Shown piece by piece: positions 11,698 to 24,069 of a stretch of 64,000 nucleotides of DNA. Position numbers and translations under genes: made by a program. Under the pieces are notes generated by a model. The model saw nothing but the letters and a program-made list of their open reading frames with translations, did not search any database and was not told where the DNA came from. This stretch comes from Liolophura sinensis (lineage: Eukaryota > Mollusca > Polyplacophora > Chitonida > Chitonidae), in assembly GCF_032854445.1 (NCBI RefSeq), contig NC_088307.1:10728001-10792000 (forward strand). The letters run 5' to 3'. Position 1 is the first letter of the stretch, and each line of letters begins with the position of its first letter.

Positions 11698-11868
11698 TTG
11701 TATGCAAGGTTCCGGAGATAGAGTTCGGCAGAGTTTTACAGCTGGAGGTTGGCCAAGTTGTGGAGTACGGTAGAAAGATGACAGTTGAATGTGACAGAGG
11801 CTATAACCTGACATCTGCCAGTACAGTAGTGTGTAATAGAAGAGTCAGCTACCCAAGTTGTTGGCATG
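11698..11868 (+). CDS. CCP/sushi exon C2
   Basis: 171 bp, phase 1 at both ends; acceptor 'acttgaag', donor 'gtatgt'. Although it has no ATG, it reads without a stop as a CCP domain: cysteines in VCKVP, VECDRGY, VVCNRR and YPSC. It is the most diverged of the three second-type exons: CKVPEIEF for CEIPEVEF, MTVEC for MAVEC, CNRRVS for CNSSVS (one N-glycosylation site lost) and a CWH end for CEP. Mostly conservative changes indicate that it has been maintained as coding sequence. It is followed by a 5.9-kb intron before the membrane exon. Confidence 0.8.
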
Positions 11869-12448
11869 GTATGTACACTGTACATTTTAGTAGACTCCAT
11901 ATATCCAGAATATCAGTAAACCTGCTTTTTTCTTGGTGAAATTTCTTCCAAGCATTCACTGGCGAGTCTTTAAAAGATTAGAGTAGATTAGATAAGATTG
12001 TTTTTGTCAGTACAGACATTTGAGCTATTTTCTGAAAGTCTAACTTAATATTTCCCATGTTAAGTTGTCCGCGGAACTACAGAATGAATGTTCAAATACA
12101 TGGATGTCAAACCGAATTAGATTTTAGTCATTGGTGTGATTAACTTCGGACTTTTCCCCCACAGGTCAAAGTTAATAATTGTCTGATGTAAAAACAATGT
12201 TCGTATCACTTAATACAGTGATGTCAATTGCAATGAAGAATCTCCATTTCAAAATAAGCATCTGAGAAATGAGTCAGCGACCAATAAAAGCAGCAACCTC
12301 GTCTCCTGCCGTTGCCTGTTAATTTTTGTATCTTCGAAAACTGCAGGGCCATTTCCACACATGGAAAGTTCCTCACTTGGATTGCCAGTTGAGTTGTCTG
12401 TTTCACCGTAGGTTTTCATCAGCACAGATGTATGTTTGTATGTATGCC

Positions 12449-12520
12449 TAGGGTCTCAGATCGTACGATTTTTCAGTCTTACGCGACGAGGAGTCCTTAA
12501 TTCTAAACTGTCCAAGGAAC
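12449..12520 (-). mobile_element. SINE-2 3' fragment
   Basis: Minus-strand match to the 3' end of the SINE-2 copies at 25343-25710 and 51011-51319: a 'tagggt...cgtac...tttttcagtc...cgacga' series in order. Only about 70 bp is left. Confidence 0.5.
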
Positions 12521-12907
12521 TAGGAATTTGAAATGAGATTGAATACGAGTTGTGTTAAGCTATGTTGCCGAGTTGATTCTCTAGAAAGCCGAATAGTTAG
12601 ATTAAAGGAGAAGAAAACATAAAATAATACAAATATCCGATGAATGAGCGTGAAAAGTTATTTGCAAATATGGCCTTTAATATTTTTTTTCGATTTTTTC
12701 CTTCAGGAGAAAAGGTTATTCGAAAATATTTTGTATTGTGGGTATTTAGGGCCACTTCTTATATATCGTCTATATTACAGCATAATAATGTTGTAAATAA
12801 GGATGTGATGCATGTTTAATAAATTTATTTCAGGGTAAATATGGTGCTCATATCAAAAGACATGTATTCAGTCTTAATCATTCATGAATAATACTAATAA
12901 AAAATAC

Positions 12908-13018
12908 CTGTACCGTACGTGAGAAGGCTCTCAGCAACGTTCAGATGGTCGAGGGTTTCCTCAGGGCTCTGCCCGGTTTCCTTGCACCACAGTGTAATGT
13001 AATGCAGTGTAATACACA
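12908..13018 (+). mobile_element. SINE-1 fragment
   Basis: The block with 'gggctctgcccggtttcc' and its flanks matches the middle of the SINE-1 copy at 23235-23504. It directly abuts the 3' end of the neighbouring LINE. Confidence 0.6.
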
Positions 13019-13021
13019 TGT

Positions 13022-14925
13022 ACTTAATTTATTTAACAAGGACTCCCCACAGCCCAATGGCCCGCTCGGGGGTCTCCTCGACAACATATAACATATGTAC
13101 AGGACAAAACAAGGAATTAATCATGAATCATATCATATGTAATAAAATGAGGCTATAATGCAAGGACATAATGACTACTTACTGAAATAATATTTATCAA
13201 TATCATTTAATGTAAGAAGAAATTTCAATGCTACCCATTGATTTAAAATCTCTTTGATTCTGCAATAAATTTATGCACAGTTTTTTCAGACAATTTTGTT
13301 TTCATCAGGTTTTAATGCATCGGATCCAAATAATATTATATAACAAATATATTTTGAACACGAAGGAATAAATATTGTGTAGTTTACTCCTGGAGATATT
13401 GTTGATGTAATTTGTTCGAGCATATACTTTCTTTGTGTGGCATATTTGGGGCATTCAAAGAAATAATGAAGTACATTTTCACATAAATGATTACAATTCG
13501 TGCACGCGCGAACATTGCTTAAATTATACTTAAAAAGATCGGCATTCAGAGCGCTAAGCATTGAGTGGTAGGAATCGTACATGTTGTACAGTTGAGTGAC
13601 TTCTTTATTTTTCTTGAAAAACAGAAATTGCTTTATCATACCAACTGAGGCATTGCGGATATGAAACGGTAAAATGTTCCAATCTTCGACAGTTTAGGGA
13701 AAGAAAGAGGAGGAACATAATTGAATGAAAATTTTAAAAAGTCGAACATTGTGCCTGTTTGGAAAGTTGTATGTGTTTGTATCAGTGATATTTCTGCCGT
13801 CTAATACCATTTTCAGATAAGGCGGAAAAGTCCATTTACAGTTTTACCGAAGAATAGAATTCTATGGCACCAACGTCGATTATGTAAAGATTCCCATTTG
13901 AGTTCATTTAATAAACTATTGTATGACATCTGACGTAATCCTCCAGTACACAGTAATGCTGCGCGTCTTTGGATAGCTTCAAGAGAGTTGGCCAATTTAA
14001 GGCTACAGTTGTCGTACAGAACATTGCCATATTTGATTGACAACCTTACTAGGCTTTGGAGGAGAGTGTGAAGACATTTTCTAGTGAGAGTTTTCTTAGG
14101 TCTGTAGAAAACGCTTAATGTCCTGGTGGATTTCTTTACGACAGCTCAAATGTGTTCGTTCCACTTACCATTATATTGCGGAATAATGCCGAGGTGTTTG
14201 TGGGACCGAACGTTCTTTACATTAACACTGTCTAAATACAAGTTGGGATGACAAGGGTTACATTTGAAAGATATAAGCAAGTAAACAGTTTTAAGAGCAT
14301 TAAATTCAACAACCCATTGACTTGCCCATTTTGACAAACCATCAAGATCTCGATTTAGTTTAGCCTCTGAGTCACTCAAATTATTGAACTCTTCCAATAG
14401 TGACTTGTCGTCAGCAAAAATGTTAATTTTTTTCAATCACTTTCAATGTTTTTAATAGTATCATTTACAAATATTAAGTAAAGTAATGGACGCAGTACAG
14501 AACCCTGAGGTAGTCCACAGGAAATAGGTTTGGCATCTGATTCAGTACCATTAATACAGACCTTGATTTTTCTGTCAGTCAGGCAAGAAAGAAGTGGATC
14601 TCCAATACCAAATTGTTTCATCTTACCTTACAGACCTTTATGCCAAACTTTATCAAATGCTTTACACACATCAAGAAAGACCGTAGACATGTCATTTCCG
14701 TTGTCGAGGCTTTGATATATTTTATGTACTATCTTCAGTAACTGATATGTGGTAGAGTCCCCTTTTTTGAATCCAGAGTTGTTCGGTATTAGAAGATCGT
14801 TACTGATACAATATTCATACAGGTGTTTATGTACAACTTTCTCCAATACTTTAGAAAGCGAAGTTTGCTGAGATACTGGTCGATAGTTTGAAATATCATG
14901 TCTACCAGGAAGTGGTTCCTAATAT
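13022..14925 (-). mobile_element. 5'-truncated non-LTR retrotransposon (LINE), degenerate
   Basis: Minus-strand pieces in order: reverse transcriptase palm (FLDVCKAFDKVWHKGL near 14640, catalytic Asp in FLDV), LPQGSVL and LYLIFVND (near 14480-14520), the catalytic box as FADDK (near 14405), a thumb/connector region, and a C-terminal CCHC-like motif (CTNCNHLCENVLHYFFEC, near 13460-13510). Frames shift between pieces, so it is dead. The 3' end is near 13022 with an aaataaatt-like tail; the 5' end, including any endonuclease, is missing. The sequence resembles jockey/CR1-type LINEs; the clade is uncertain. It sits antisense in the last intron of the CCP gene. Confidence 0.85.
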
Positions 14926-17801
14926 CCACCATGCAAAGACAATATATATAACTAACTTTTCAAACAATTTCATCTTGACTTTATGCAGTTTTTGTGTATT
15001 TCCCGCCTTTAACTTCGTACGCATTTGTCACTGGTTTGTGGGTCTTTCGTCGTGAGGGGGTTTGCCCGATCAATAGCAAGGTGCAGCGTAGTCGCGCAAA
15101 AGCTCGTGTTATCTCGTGTTATTAGGTGTCCCCCAGATTATAAATGAAAAAGACAAAAAAGAAGGGTCGGCCGGTTTCATGACGTTTACTCAGATTTAAG
15201 TTGCCCATAGCTAAGTGTTCTTTATATCTCTAAAACATACTGTAAAATATATGGATTACGTATCACTTCAGTGTTGTATGTTCTATCTGTAAAGGTATTG
15301 TGATTGTTATAGCTGCATAGCGTTCGCTGCATTCCTCGCTATGTTTGTAAAGTATGCAAGCGTTTGGTGCGCTGTTTTTTTGTTAGTTCTATACATATCA
15401 CTTGCGTGCCCTAAAGTCAAACAATGATGTATACACCCGGAATTAGTTAATGGTAAGAGTTGTACTGTTTTTGGCTAGATGGGTCGGGGGTGAGAGATTG
15501 GTATTACGTATATTAAAAACATTGTGTGATTTGTTTTAATGGCTAGAAGGTAAGATTGGCCGCACCGGGAACAATCCAAAATTCCTGTCCTAGCAGACTG
15601 GATACATATAAGCTGGGGAATCCCCGAAGGAAGTGATGGGCTACGAGGCCCGGCTTAGAACACGAAAGTGAATGTGTTCAGGTAGGAGATAGAAGTACAC
15701 TTTAATATGTAGTTGAAAGCGTCTTTTCGGCCTGGCCGACCGCCTACCCCCGGCGGAGGCCTGCATGTACATTGAGAGTTCCCTGTGCGGACCCACAGAC
15801 AGCCATCAGTAAAGGAACCATTAACCGGAACATCAGAGCCTGTTCATCCTTCTCACCTTCGCGGGCGACAGGGATAAACCCCGGCTAATCACGCCGGTTC
15901 GAACCTGTTCATCGGTTCTGTAGATGTAACAACCCGTTCTTTGTTTGCGCCACAACACTAATAAGACCAGCGCACAAGCCCACTGGCGTCATCTGAGATA
16001 AAAAATTTTTTTTTACAATACATTACCATGGTAGTTTATAAGGGATTACTTAGCTATAAAGTGAGCTTCATAAAACCGGCCGCTGGGTACAGCAGCCACG
16101 TCGACATTAGTACGCCTTTGAAATGTGATTAGCGCTAAGAGGTCTACCTTTTACGTATATGTTAAGCTTGAGAGCTTTTTAAGAATAGAAGTTTTAGCAA
16201 AATCCTGGTTATACATGTTGTAGAATAGCTTTGTGTGAAAAGCAAACACGAAAACGCAAAACACAAGTTTACAGTGTCGCCTAACACGGTCAAGTAGTCC
16301 ACTATTTAAACCTTAAACTGTCAGCATGTCGAAGAGAGTTAAATATAGATAAATCCATGGACACGCAAGCAAACCCCGCTTATTGTTAAGCCGAACCACG
16401 TGGCTTTATTTACGCCCCAAACGAGAAACCCTGAACTCTTGTAATACTGCTGAAAAAAAAATATGCCAGCAATTGTTTTTAGCAAAAAGTGGCAAAAGCA
16501 GTCAAATTCTTGATATTGTTTTTGAGTAGCCTGATAATAAACACTCACAAATATCAGCCTCAGTTACTCTCCAAAATCGGTCGTAAAGATAATAAAAAAT
16601 ATAATCTGGGTCGGTTCAGAATTTTTTGCAAAGCTGTCAAAATTTAATATCTGTTTAACACTGTAAATATTAAAGCCATGGGTGATATTCTTTATGAAAG
16701 GCCATTATTTGAGCTATTTCAAGGAAAAAGGAAAAAACTTGATTTGATTTGATTACCTAATATAGACTTCTCCAATATAGCCCCTTTAATTCACGTCATG
16801 CATCGTTAGGTTGTTGTACTCGGAACATTATTAACTGTTCCGGTACCAGATTCCGCTTCGATATGTCGGTGACGCCAGACAGACAAGATTGTTGGAGACT
16901 GCGCTCAAAACTGATATCATGTAGGTGAAAGAACGTATGATGTAAGCGTATACAGGGTTTACAAGGAATTATGTTGATGTTCTACCATGTACAGCTATAA
17001 GATGCAAAAATATCAAAGCATGTATAAGGTAAGGGTTCTTCCCCAGCCGTGTGTTGGAAATTTGTGGATGTTACCCCGCACTCAGTGTTTATAGAACCTT
17101 GGGTATAATAAACGGTCGACGACGTCGTTTGCGTAGTCCAACGTTCGTTGGAGACCATGGGTCTCCCATCAGTTTAGTTGGTTCCCTGCCCCTGTCGTAA
17201 GATGGCGCTGATCCCTTTAGACGAAGAGCCAAGCACAGTATAAATTGGTGACGCTATCATTAATCTCGGGTCATTGTTTCTGATATGTAACCGTTTCTGT
17301 TCTATTTGTGCATATCTTTGTGACGCCACAGTGGTCTTGTACTTTGTCGTTGACACATCATAACAACCCTTTGATACACCTTACTTTATTGATAGGCTTC
17401 CCACGCTGCGAACTACCACCCTATCGTCGCTGTTCTGGTTTTAATCTATATGCTGTACGTCCTCAATAATATGTCGTATTGTGTATAAATGACCAATCGT
17501 ACCGCAGATGGTGTTGTAATGTACCTGATGTCACATTCAAGGTACCGGTACGCAGAGTACGTCAGGGAACCAGGCTACCTACCAGTATGATGCGCTTATT
17601 TGTACACCGTGTGTTTATGTGAGATTGTCGACCAAAGGTCGGTGGTTTAACCCGGTCATTCTGGTTTCCTTCGCCCGGAAAACTTACGGCCATAATGTAA
17701 AGAGAAAGGGAAAAAAGTTATCGTGCATTTAGCCACAAATATATAAATGAGTAACAGTCTTAAAGAAGTGGAACTTACCAGTGTATAATGTTCTGTTTCA
17801 G

Positions 17802-18148
17802 AATCTTGTTCCGTGGCATCGTTACCCCACATCCAGATTTCCAGCGTGGAGTCCACCTGTTTGACCTTCAGTGATCAGTACGTTGCTAACGGCTGCGAGG
17901 TGAATGTTGCCTGTGAAGATAGCAGTAAAGTGGTAAAGGGCACGTGCGATTTTGGTCAATGGCATGTAGAGAATTGCCACGGACCCATTCCTCCGTGGGT
18001 GATAGTAGTCTGTGTCATTGGTGGGTTGTTGGGTGTTGGTTGTGTCACTTTTCTCGTGGTCTATTTGGCAAAGAATTCCAAGAAGTTGAAACTGCGTAGC
18101 GGGGCTTCAAAACACCACTCGGAGGTGATAGGACTACACAAGAAATAG
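17802..18148 (+). CDS. Last CCP-gene exon: Cys-rich ectodomain, TM helix, cytoplasmic tail
   Basis: The acceptor is 'ctgtttcag', and the phase is 1, matching the phase-1 donor of exon C2. It encodes 114 codons plus a stop. Residues 1-61 hold six cysteines (SCSV, STCL, NGCE, VACED, GTCDF, ENCH) with a tryptophan (FGQWHVENC) before the last, a CCP-like pattern. Residues about 66-90 (from PPWVIVVCV to VVYLA) form one hydrophobic helix with GG and GxG positions. The remaining 25 residues are basic (KNSKKLKLR) and end in HKK before TAG. The protein is therefore a type I membrane protein with at least seven Cys-rich modules. No kinase, ITIM-like or other signalling motif is evident in the short tail. 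Confidence 0.85.
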
Positions 18149-20480
18149 TTCCCGGTTTCCAGAGGGGAGGGGGTGCCGGCATGATTAGTCTGTAGGGGAA
18201 GGGGAAGAGGGGATCGGGCGGGAACGAGCGTTGCAAGATAAGATGTATGCATATTCCTGATAAAAAGTGTAACTTTGATCCTTCAAGTTTATATCAGTCC
18301 AGATCTCTCCGCTATTTAACTTATATAGTGATCGTTTCTTAGAGATCTACATGTGTTTTCTTGTTTTAGTATATTTTTTAGCATATCTGATAACTTCAAA
18401 ATTTTTTCCTTTATCATCACGATGGTTTGTTTTGTTATGTACCTGTATATGTGATACATGTGTTTTACAACCGCGAAATCCGCACCACACGCACGGGATT
18501 TTGCGAGATGAGGGCAAAGCCTGTCTCTTTCGTGATGTTCATACATCTATCGGTTGGCACATGTGTACTCGACATGTAGTTTTGAACTGATATCAGAAGT
18601 TAAGTCATCCGTCTTTCTTTTACATGCGAGTATGTCCCCATTTATTTTTGTGTTGGAATGCACTAACACATAGGCGTCAAAAATTGTAAAAAAAAAAATT
18701 GCAAATGGAAATTCACAGTAAAATCACCTCCCCAAATCCCGTTTGCTCTCACGAGATTTTCGAATACACCGCTTTCAAGAATCTGATAGTTCATCGGTGC
18801 CAGCTGTTGACCCTTGTGCTTGTCATTGCTAGTCATTGCTAGTCATTGTTATTATTGCAAGCTTCACTTTAACTTGTTTATGGAAAACAGTAATTATTCT
18901 CAATATAAAGTTACTGGTATAAATTACCAGGGGGCCTATGACACGAAAACCAGCAACTGTAAGTACAAATGAGGAATTAGTGTTCCCTTTTTCTGGCGTC
19001 TTCGGTATCAGTCGCACGGACCATATCTTTGTAAATGCTACTTCTTGAAGGCTTGTTACCAGACTTACTAAACCGATATTACACTTACTTAGGCATGGGG
19101 AAGAACCCCATTAATTTTGGTTTAGTTTTTTTAGTTTTGGGTTTGTTTTTTTTTTCTCAAAGCCATTGACGTGATTAAAGTTGTATTTCGTATCATAGTG
19201 CTTAGACTGGTATCATATGTGCACCCTGTCATGCCGACGAACCATATCGTTTTTTCATTGACCTTGATCTATTTTTCAAGGTCATTGAAATTTTGTGATA
19301 GGCTATTAAACACAAAACAGTTTCATCAAACCTGTACCACAAATGGACAAGGCCATGCGCAAGGGCCTCTTTGTTTTTCATTGACCTTGGCCGATGGATT
19401 TGTTTTCCCTACCGAAAACCGTTGTTTTTTCTTGTGGACTGTATAGGGCATTGATAATATTTTTCGTTATTTCTCCTGTCACCTCTGTAAGACCACTTGA
19501 AGCCCAATCTACTCTTTTGGATAGGACGCGTCTTGTTATTGAGGACTTCGTTGAGGTAAATTGAGAAGATGGCGGATTTCAGCGTTTGCGTGTGACCATT
19601 TCCTAATTATCATACTGTCACTGCTCTAAAGCACCCCTATGTTACCCTATTGTTTAGCTGGCGGAGCCAGAAATTGCGTTCATGTATTTAATGAGCCAGC
19701 TCTAAACGAGTTAATTTCCTAATTAAAGGCTGAATAGAACTAAAATTTTTAAATTAGCCCCTGTGTAAGCCAAAATAGGTATTAAATTTGTCCAAAATTT
19801 TCCTCCGGCACAATGTTATGATGTTGGGCCTTTGACCATTGACCATTGTGCTATCTAAGTAAACATTTAAACTCGCCCCAGTAGCAGTTGAAAACATTAG
19901 ACATGTCTGTTCTTCATTTTTTTAAAAATATTGTTAATACTATGCCAGACAACTTGCCTCTCCTAAAAGGAATTGAAACATTGCCCAGTAACAATATTGG
20001 CTTTCTGGATTCTCAGCTACATGGTAATGTGGTTAGAGTTAAGGGAGATAATCATGGCAGTGTGGCCATTTTTAGTAGATGTCACTGTGTTGTTATCTGT
20101 CTTAATGTGTTGCCCATCCACAAATGCGAAAAAGGAGAAGGTGGAAAATACGAAACCTTGAAAATTTACATGAATATTCCGAAATAAGTCGTGGTTAAGA
20201 CTGGAATGAATATCCCAGAGTCAATTTACATGTTTCCTGCAAGTAATTGTAGAGCCAGAACTTTTGGGTTGGGTATTTAAGTAGCATTTTGTATTTGATA
20301 CATTCACGTGTGTTTTGTAAAGCTGAGATAACGTCTGTGACACATGCATTAGGTCTGTTGCATATAATGAAGGTGGAGGCGTTGATGTTCATGTCCAGAA
20401 TTCCAGAGATATTCCTTACGATTCGAAATCTCTTTATGGAAGGTTTGCAAGCTTCTAGCGCAAGTGTTGGAAGTTCGTCA
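18149..20480. other. 3' flank of the CCP gene, no further gene seen
   Basis: Presumably begins with the 3' UTR; I see no canonical AATAAA soon after the stop. Near 19560-19640 a short stretch resembles sequence at about 4320-4390 and 8330-8400 (gatttca...cgtgtgaccatt), a dispersed repeat fragment. A 99-codon ORF at 19888-20187 has no recognisable domain. Confidence 0.5.
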
Positions 20481-20489
20481 TGTAAGTAA

Positions 20490-20760
20490 GTCATTGTCAT
20501 GTAGTGGTAGGTGTAGGAAGGTCACCATGTGTCGTGGAAGCTCATGTAGGAAAGCTGATGTAGGGAAACTTAATGTGAGTCATGGGAAGCTCGTGTAGGG
20601 CTTGGAAGCTCTTCATATATCCTGGAAGCTCATGTTGGGGAAGTTTTCATGGGAGTCGTGGAAGCTCATGTAAGGCTTACGGAAACTATTCGTGTAAGGC
20701 GTGGAATCTACTCCTGTGTCATAGAAGCCCATGTATAGTGCGTAGAAGCTCTACACAAGA
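20490..20760. repeat. Degenerate short tandem repeats
   Basis: Many imperfect copies of a unit near 'gtggaagctcatgtagg'. The ORF at 20582-20818 is a translation of this repeat. Confidence 0.6.
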
Positions 20761-22104
20761 AACGTGCAGACCATTGCAAACAATCTTGATACAGAGCTTG
20801 GAGAGTTTTTTTCCCTGAACAAACAGAACGTTTTCTGACAACTTTTGAGTTGTGAAGTTTTACTGCCTGGATAAAAGCTTCCCACAACTGACTGTGATAT
20901 ATTTTTGTGTATGATACAATGTAACCTGTAGGAAAGGGAATCAAAATTTGTTGTTTGTTATTGTATGCTTTTTGTGTGCTGTGTTGGTCTTTAAAGATGT
21001 TTGTCCGCTAAGAGGAACTTCAGCGTACATTTCATGTAAATAGCGTCAAAATTAAGAGGGAAAAAGTCTCTTTATTTCGAATAAATTTCTCTGTGGCATA
21101 TGCAGTTTATAGACCTAACCTAACTCTCCATGTTTAAGATTCATCTTCAATTCAGGTGAATGTTGCTCTGCTTTTATAATGTGCGGTAAATATGAACCTG
21201 TTGATTGTGCTGTTATATGTGAATGTTATAACCATCCTTAATCATTACCTATCTTACGTTGAAATTCATCGTAAAAGTGAGAAAGTCTTGAGTTATAACG
21301 TTGCATAACAGTTAAATGAAATTGATAAAACTCATTGCTTTATAACTTTTTATTGCAAAAGACATAGAATTCGTTTAAATATGCTCTTGTGATGCAGAGC
21401 CCTTGGCCCAAATATTGTTGCACTGTATATGCGACATTTCCACATTGACGGAGAAGTTGGCACTGTTTGTTATCTTCACCTGTGAAATTGCGTTTTTGTA
21501 GGCGTGCGTTGTGAGTATGTCTGATACTGTACGAAAAAAATATATACCGATTTTGATAAAATTTTGTGCTCAGATTAGCCTTCGGCCTATGGCCAATCAT
21601 TGAACATTTGGTGGTGATCCGGATTGCCATTATCATATAAGACAAAAATGCATTGTTCCTACTGCGTTGTAACGGGAATGTGTACACTAAGCTGCGACGG
21701 AGTTTCGCACTCTCAGAGCCTTCTTTACTTTCCTCTCTCATTGAATTTTATGTTTATGTTTTTTTGTCTTTGTGGTTTTGCTTAGATATATGATAAGATG
21801 TTTGTGTTTACTTCTGTTTGTTTCCCCCCGTTTGTTAAGCATTTACTTAACACATATAAATTCCCAGAAATATCAAAAAAATAATGTTTAGTCTTAAGGC
21901 ATATTACAGATGTACAATGGCTGTTGGTACGAACAACGTGGCAGCTATGAGTGGATATTGCGTGGAATTGATTTTCAACATGCACCTTGCTAAAGTTAAG
22001 CTGCGTTACTAGTTTTGGCCGGAGCAGGCAGCTCTGTAAGAAGTCTGCGTAGTTGTTGTAGTTAGGAATGTGCGCTTCTTGTTCTTGATTTTATGGTACA
22101 TTTA
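20761..22104. other. Non-coding stretch, nothing recognised
   Basis: No repeat, RNA gene or supported exon. A 133-codon minus-strand ORF at 21340-21741 shows no recognisable domain. Confidence 0.45.
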
Positions 22105-22265
22105 ACCTTATTTTGGTCATTCTTTGTGTTTTATTTATATGATTCTTGTCTTACGGCGTACTCAAAAATGTTCCACCAGTATGGTGGGAGGAAACCGGAC
22201 AAAAGCCATTGGAAACCCACGGCTACCCGCAGGTTCACACGCCTATCGGCCATTGCCGCCATGTG
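22105..22265 (-). mobile_element. SINE-1 copy, partial
   Basis: Minus-strand match to the 3' two-thirds of SINE-1 ('tggtgggaggaaaccgg', 'gaaacccacg', 'cgcaggtt', and a ttatttat tail at the left). Diverged, and lacking the tRNA-like head. Confidence 0.7.
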
Positions 22266-23234
22266 GAAGTCTTCTTGACTATAATAAATCTATTTTAAAG
22301 CCAGTAGGGACATACGGTGGCAGTGCGATGGGTGCGGAAAGCGGGTCTTAGGTTTGTGTTTTTTTATTTGCACAAGTCTTGTTCGATAACAATGAAAATC
22401 GGCCTGGACCTTCGTGGAGTACGAAATTACCATTGTAAGCGTCGAAATTCCAACGACGCAAGACAAGCATAAGGAAAGGATTTGAAGTCTTTCGGGGCTA
22501 GTATGCAAGATGTCTTTGTAAGTACATGCAAATGCATGTATGCTATTTTTGTGTGCATCTCATTGCAGTTTTATGTTTTGCCGTATATTTCCCCTTGCTA
22601 ACCCAAGGTGACTTTTGCATGTGATTATCAACCACCGAAATTCCTTTACGACTTTGAAGTCATAAACTTCGTAGACTGCACTGACCAATCACTAAAATGA
22701 TTTACAACAAGGGGACTAACTCTTGTAGCCTGAACACCCAGCGCCATTGTTCTCAATGTACATATCTACAACCTGAAAAATGCTAGTAGCAAATTCCAGG
22801 CTTTTGACAACATTGTATGTATGTTTTTATTATTTAAGTATATTTCCGAATCTGGTCATTAAATTTGTTCACCTACCAAGTGCCATAATATTTGTTGTAT
22901 CAGCCCAGTTATTGGCTTGTCTGCGTGGTTATTACACTGTATCCTGGATATTTGAATATATATATAAATTTCTAGTTTACTAATACATGTAGCATATTAG
23001 TGTGTGTTTGTGTGTGTATGTGGGTGTGTGTGTGCGTGCGTGCGCGTGTGCGTGTGTGCGTTACCAAGTGCTTACGAAAAAAAAGGAATTGCCGTCTTTA
23101 GTGCTTCCTTGCTGCTCGGCATATAATTGGAAACTAATTGTTGGATGCCCCAAAAGATTTTGCATGAGGGGTTTAAAATTATACATATGTATTTAAGTCA
23201 GTGTACACATATCTGCGTATAACTATGCGGTACC
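22266..23234. other. Non-coding stretch with a TG-rich microsatellite
   Basis: Alternating tg/cg-rich sequence at about 22998-23062; otherwise nothing recognised. The last 14 bases are the left target duplication of the following SINE. Confidence 0.55.
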
Positions 23235-23504
23235 TAGGGGCCTCCGTGGCTAAGTCGGTTAGCGCGCTAGCGCAGCTTAATGACCCAGAAGACCCTCACC
23301 AATGCGGTAGTTGTGAGTTAAAGTCCAGCTCATGCTGGCTTCCTCTCCGGCCGTAAGTGGGAAGTTCTGCCAGCAGCCTGCGGATGGTCGTGGGTTTCCC
23401 CCGGGCTCTGCCCGGTTTCCTCCCACCACAATGCTGGCCGCCGTCGTATAAGTGAAATATTCTTGAGTACGGTGTAAAACACCAATCAAATAAATAAACA
23501 AATA
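23235..23504 (+). mobile_element. SINE-1, full-length, with 14-bp target site duplication
   Basis: Starts with a tRNA-like head ('ggcctccgtggctaagtcgg' then ttagcgcgc, an A-box-like region), continues through a GC-rich body ('ggctctgcccggtttcc') and ends in a taaataaacaaataaa tail. It is flanked by identical 14-bp repeats 'aactatgcggtacc' at 23221-23234 and 23505-23518, which define both ends. Related copies lie at 12908, 22105, 28595 and 34921. SINEs of this type are mobilised by LINE proteins; no coding capacity. Confidence 0.92.
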
Positions 23505-23518
23505 AACTATGCGGTACC

Positions 23519-24069
23519 CACATACATGCACGTGTGTACAAGTATATACAGTACTTAAGTCTTATTCTATATCTCATTTAACATACCTTTTTATTTCCAG
23601 CATGAAAATGGGGTGAAATGTGTAGGCCTAGTCACGTATCTCTCATTTAATACTCGTCTAAATGTTATTTTATTTTATTTTGTTTGCTTTAGTTATTTGT
23701 TTTATTGTTTGTATTTTTCACCACGGCGGCGAACATTGTGATGAAAGGAAACGTTTGTTTCTATGGTTGGTGTTTTTTTTTTAACTGTCTAAGTTTTTAC
23801 TTCATGCCTGCTTTTTGGAAGGCGTTTTTGAAGCTGAGTTATTCTGTATTTATCGGATAGGCCATGAAAATGAATAGGATGACTGTTATCATGTATACTA
23901 TTCCCTGTGAGACATTTATAATGTGTAATAGCGCATGACTGATTTTGCTTGTAAAATAAACATTTCTATATTGGAAATAAAACTGCGCTGGACTTCGTTA
24001 AACCAGTATTTGTCTTCGTCATTTTTTCGACCACCCACTTTTATGTCTAACAAACAATTTAAATGAATT
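23519..24069. other. Non-coding stretch
   Basis: AT-rich; two AATAAA motifs occur near 23957 and 23974, but no gene end can be tied to them. Confidence 0.45.

Larger units (their letters stand above)
11869..17801 (+). other. Last intron of the CCP gene (5.9 kb)
   Basis: Hosts SINE fragments near 12.45 and 12.9 kb and a LINE (13022-14925). The rest, 14926-17801, shows no gene. A GC-richer patch at about 15550-15960 ends in 'gatgtaaca' and may be an old LTR remnant, but no paired end or target duplication was found. Confidence 0.65.

Noticed and set aside
15300-15930. Possible solo LTR in the last CCP intron (TGTTATAG... to ...GATGTAACA)
   Set aside because: Terminal words are suggestive, but the flanks show no matching target duplication and no internal LTR signals could be placed.
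19888-20187. 99-codon ORF downstream of the CCP gene
   Set aside because: No recognisable domain, promoter or splice support; the length is compatible with chance.
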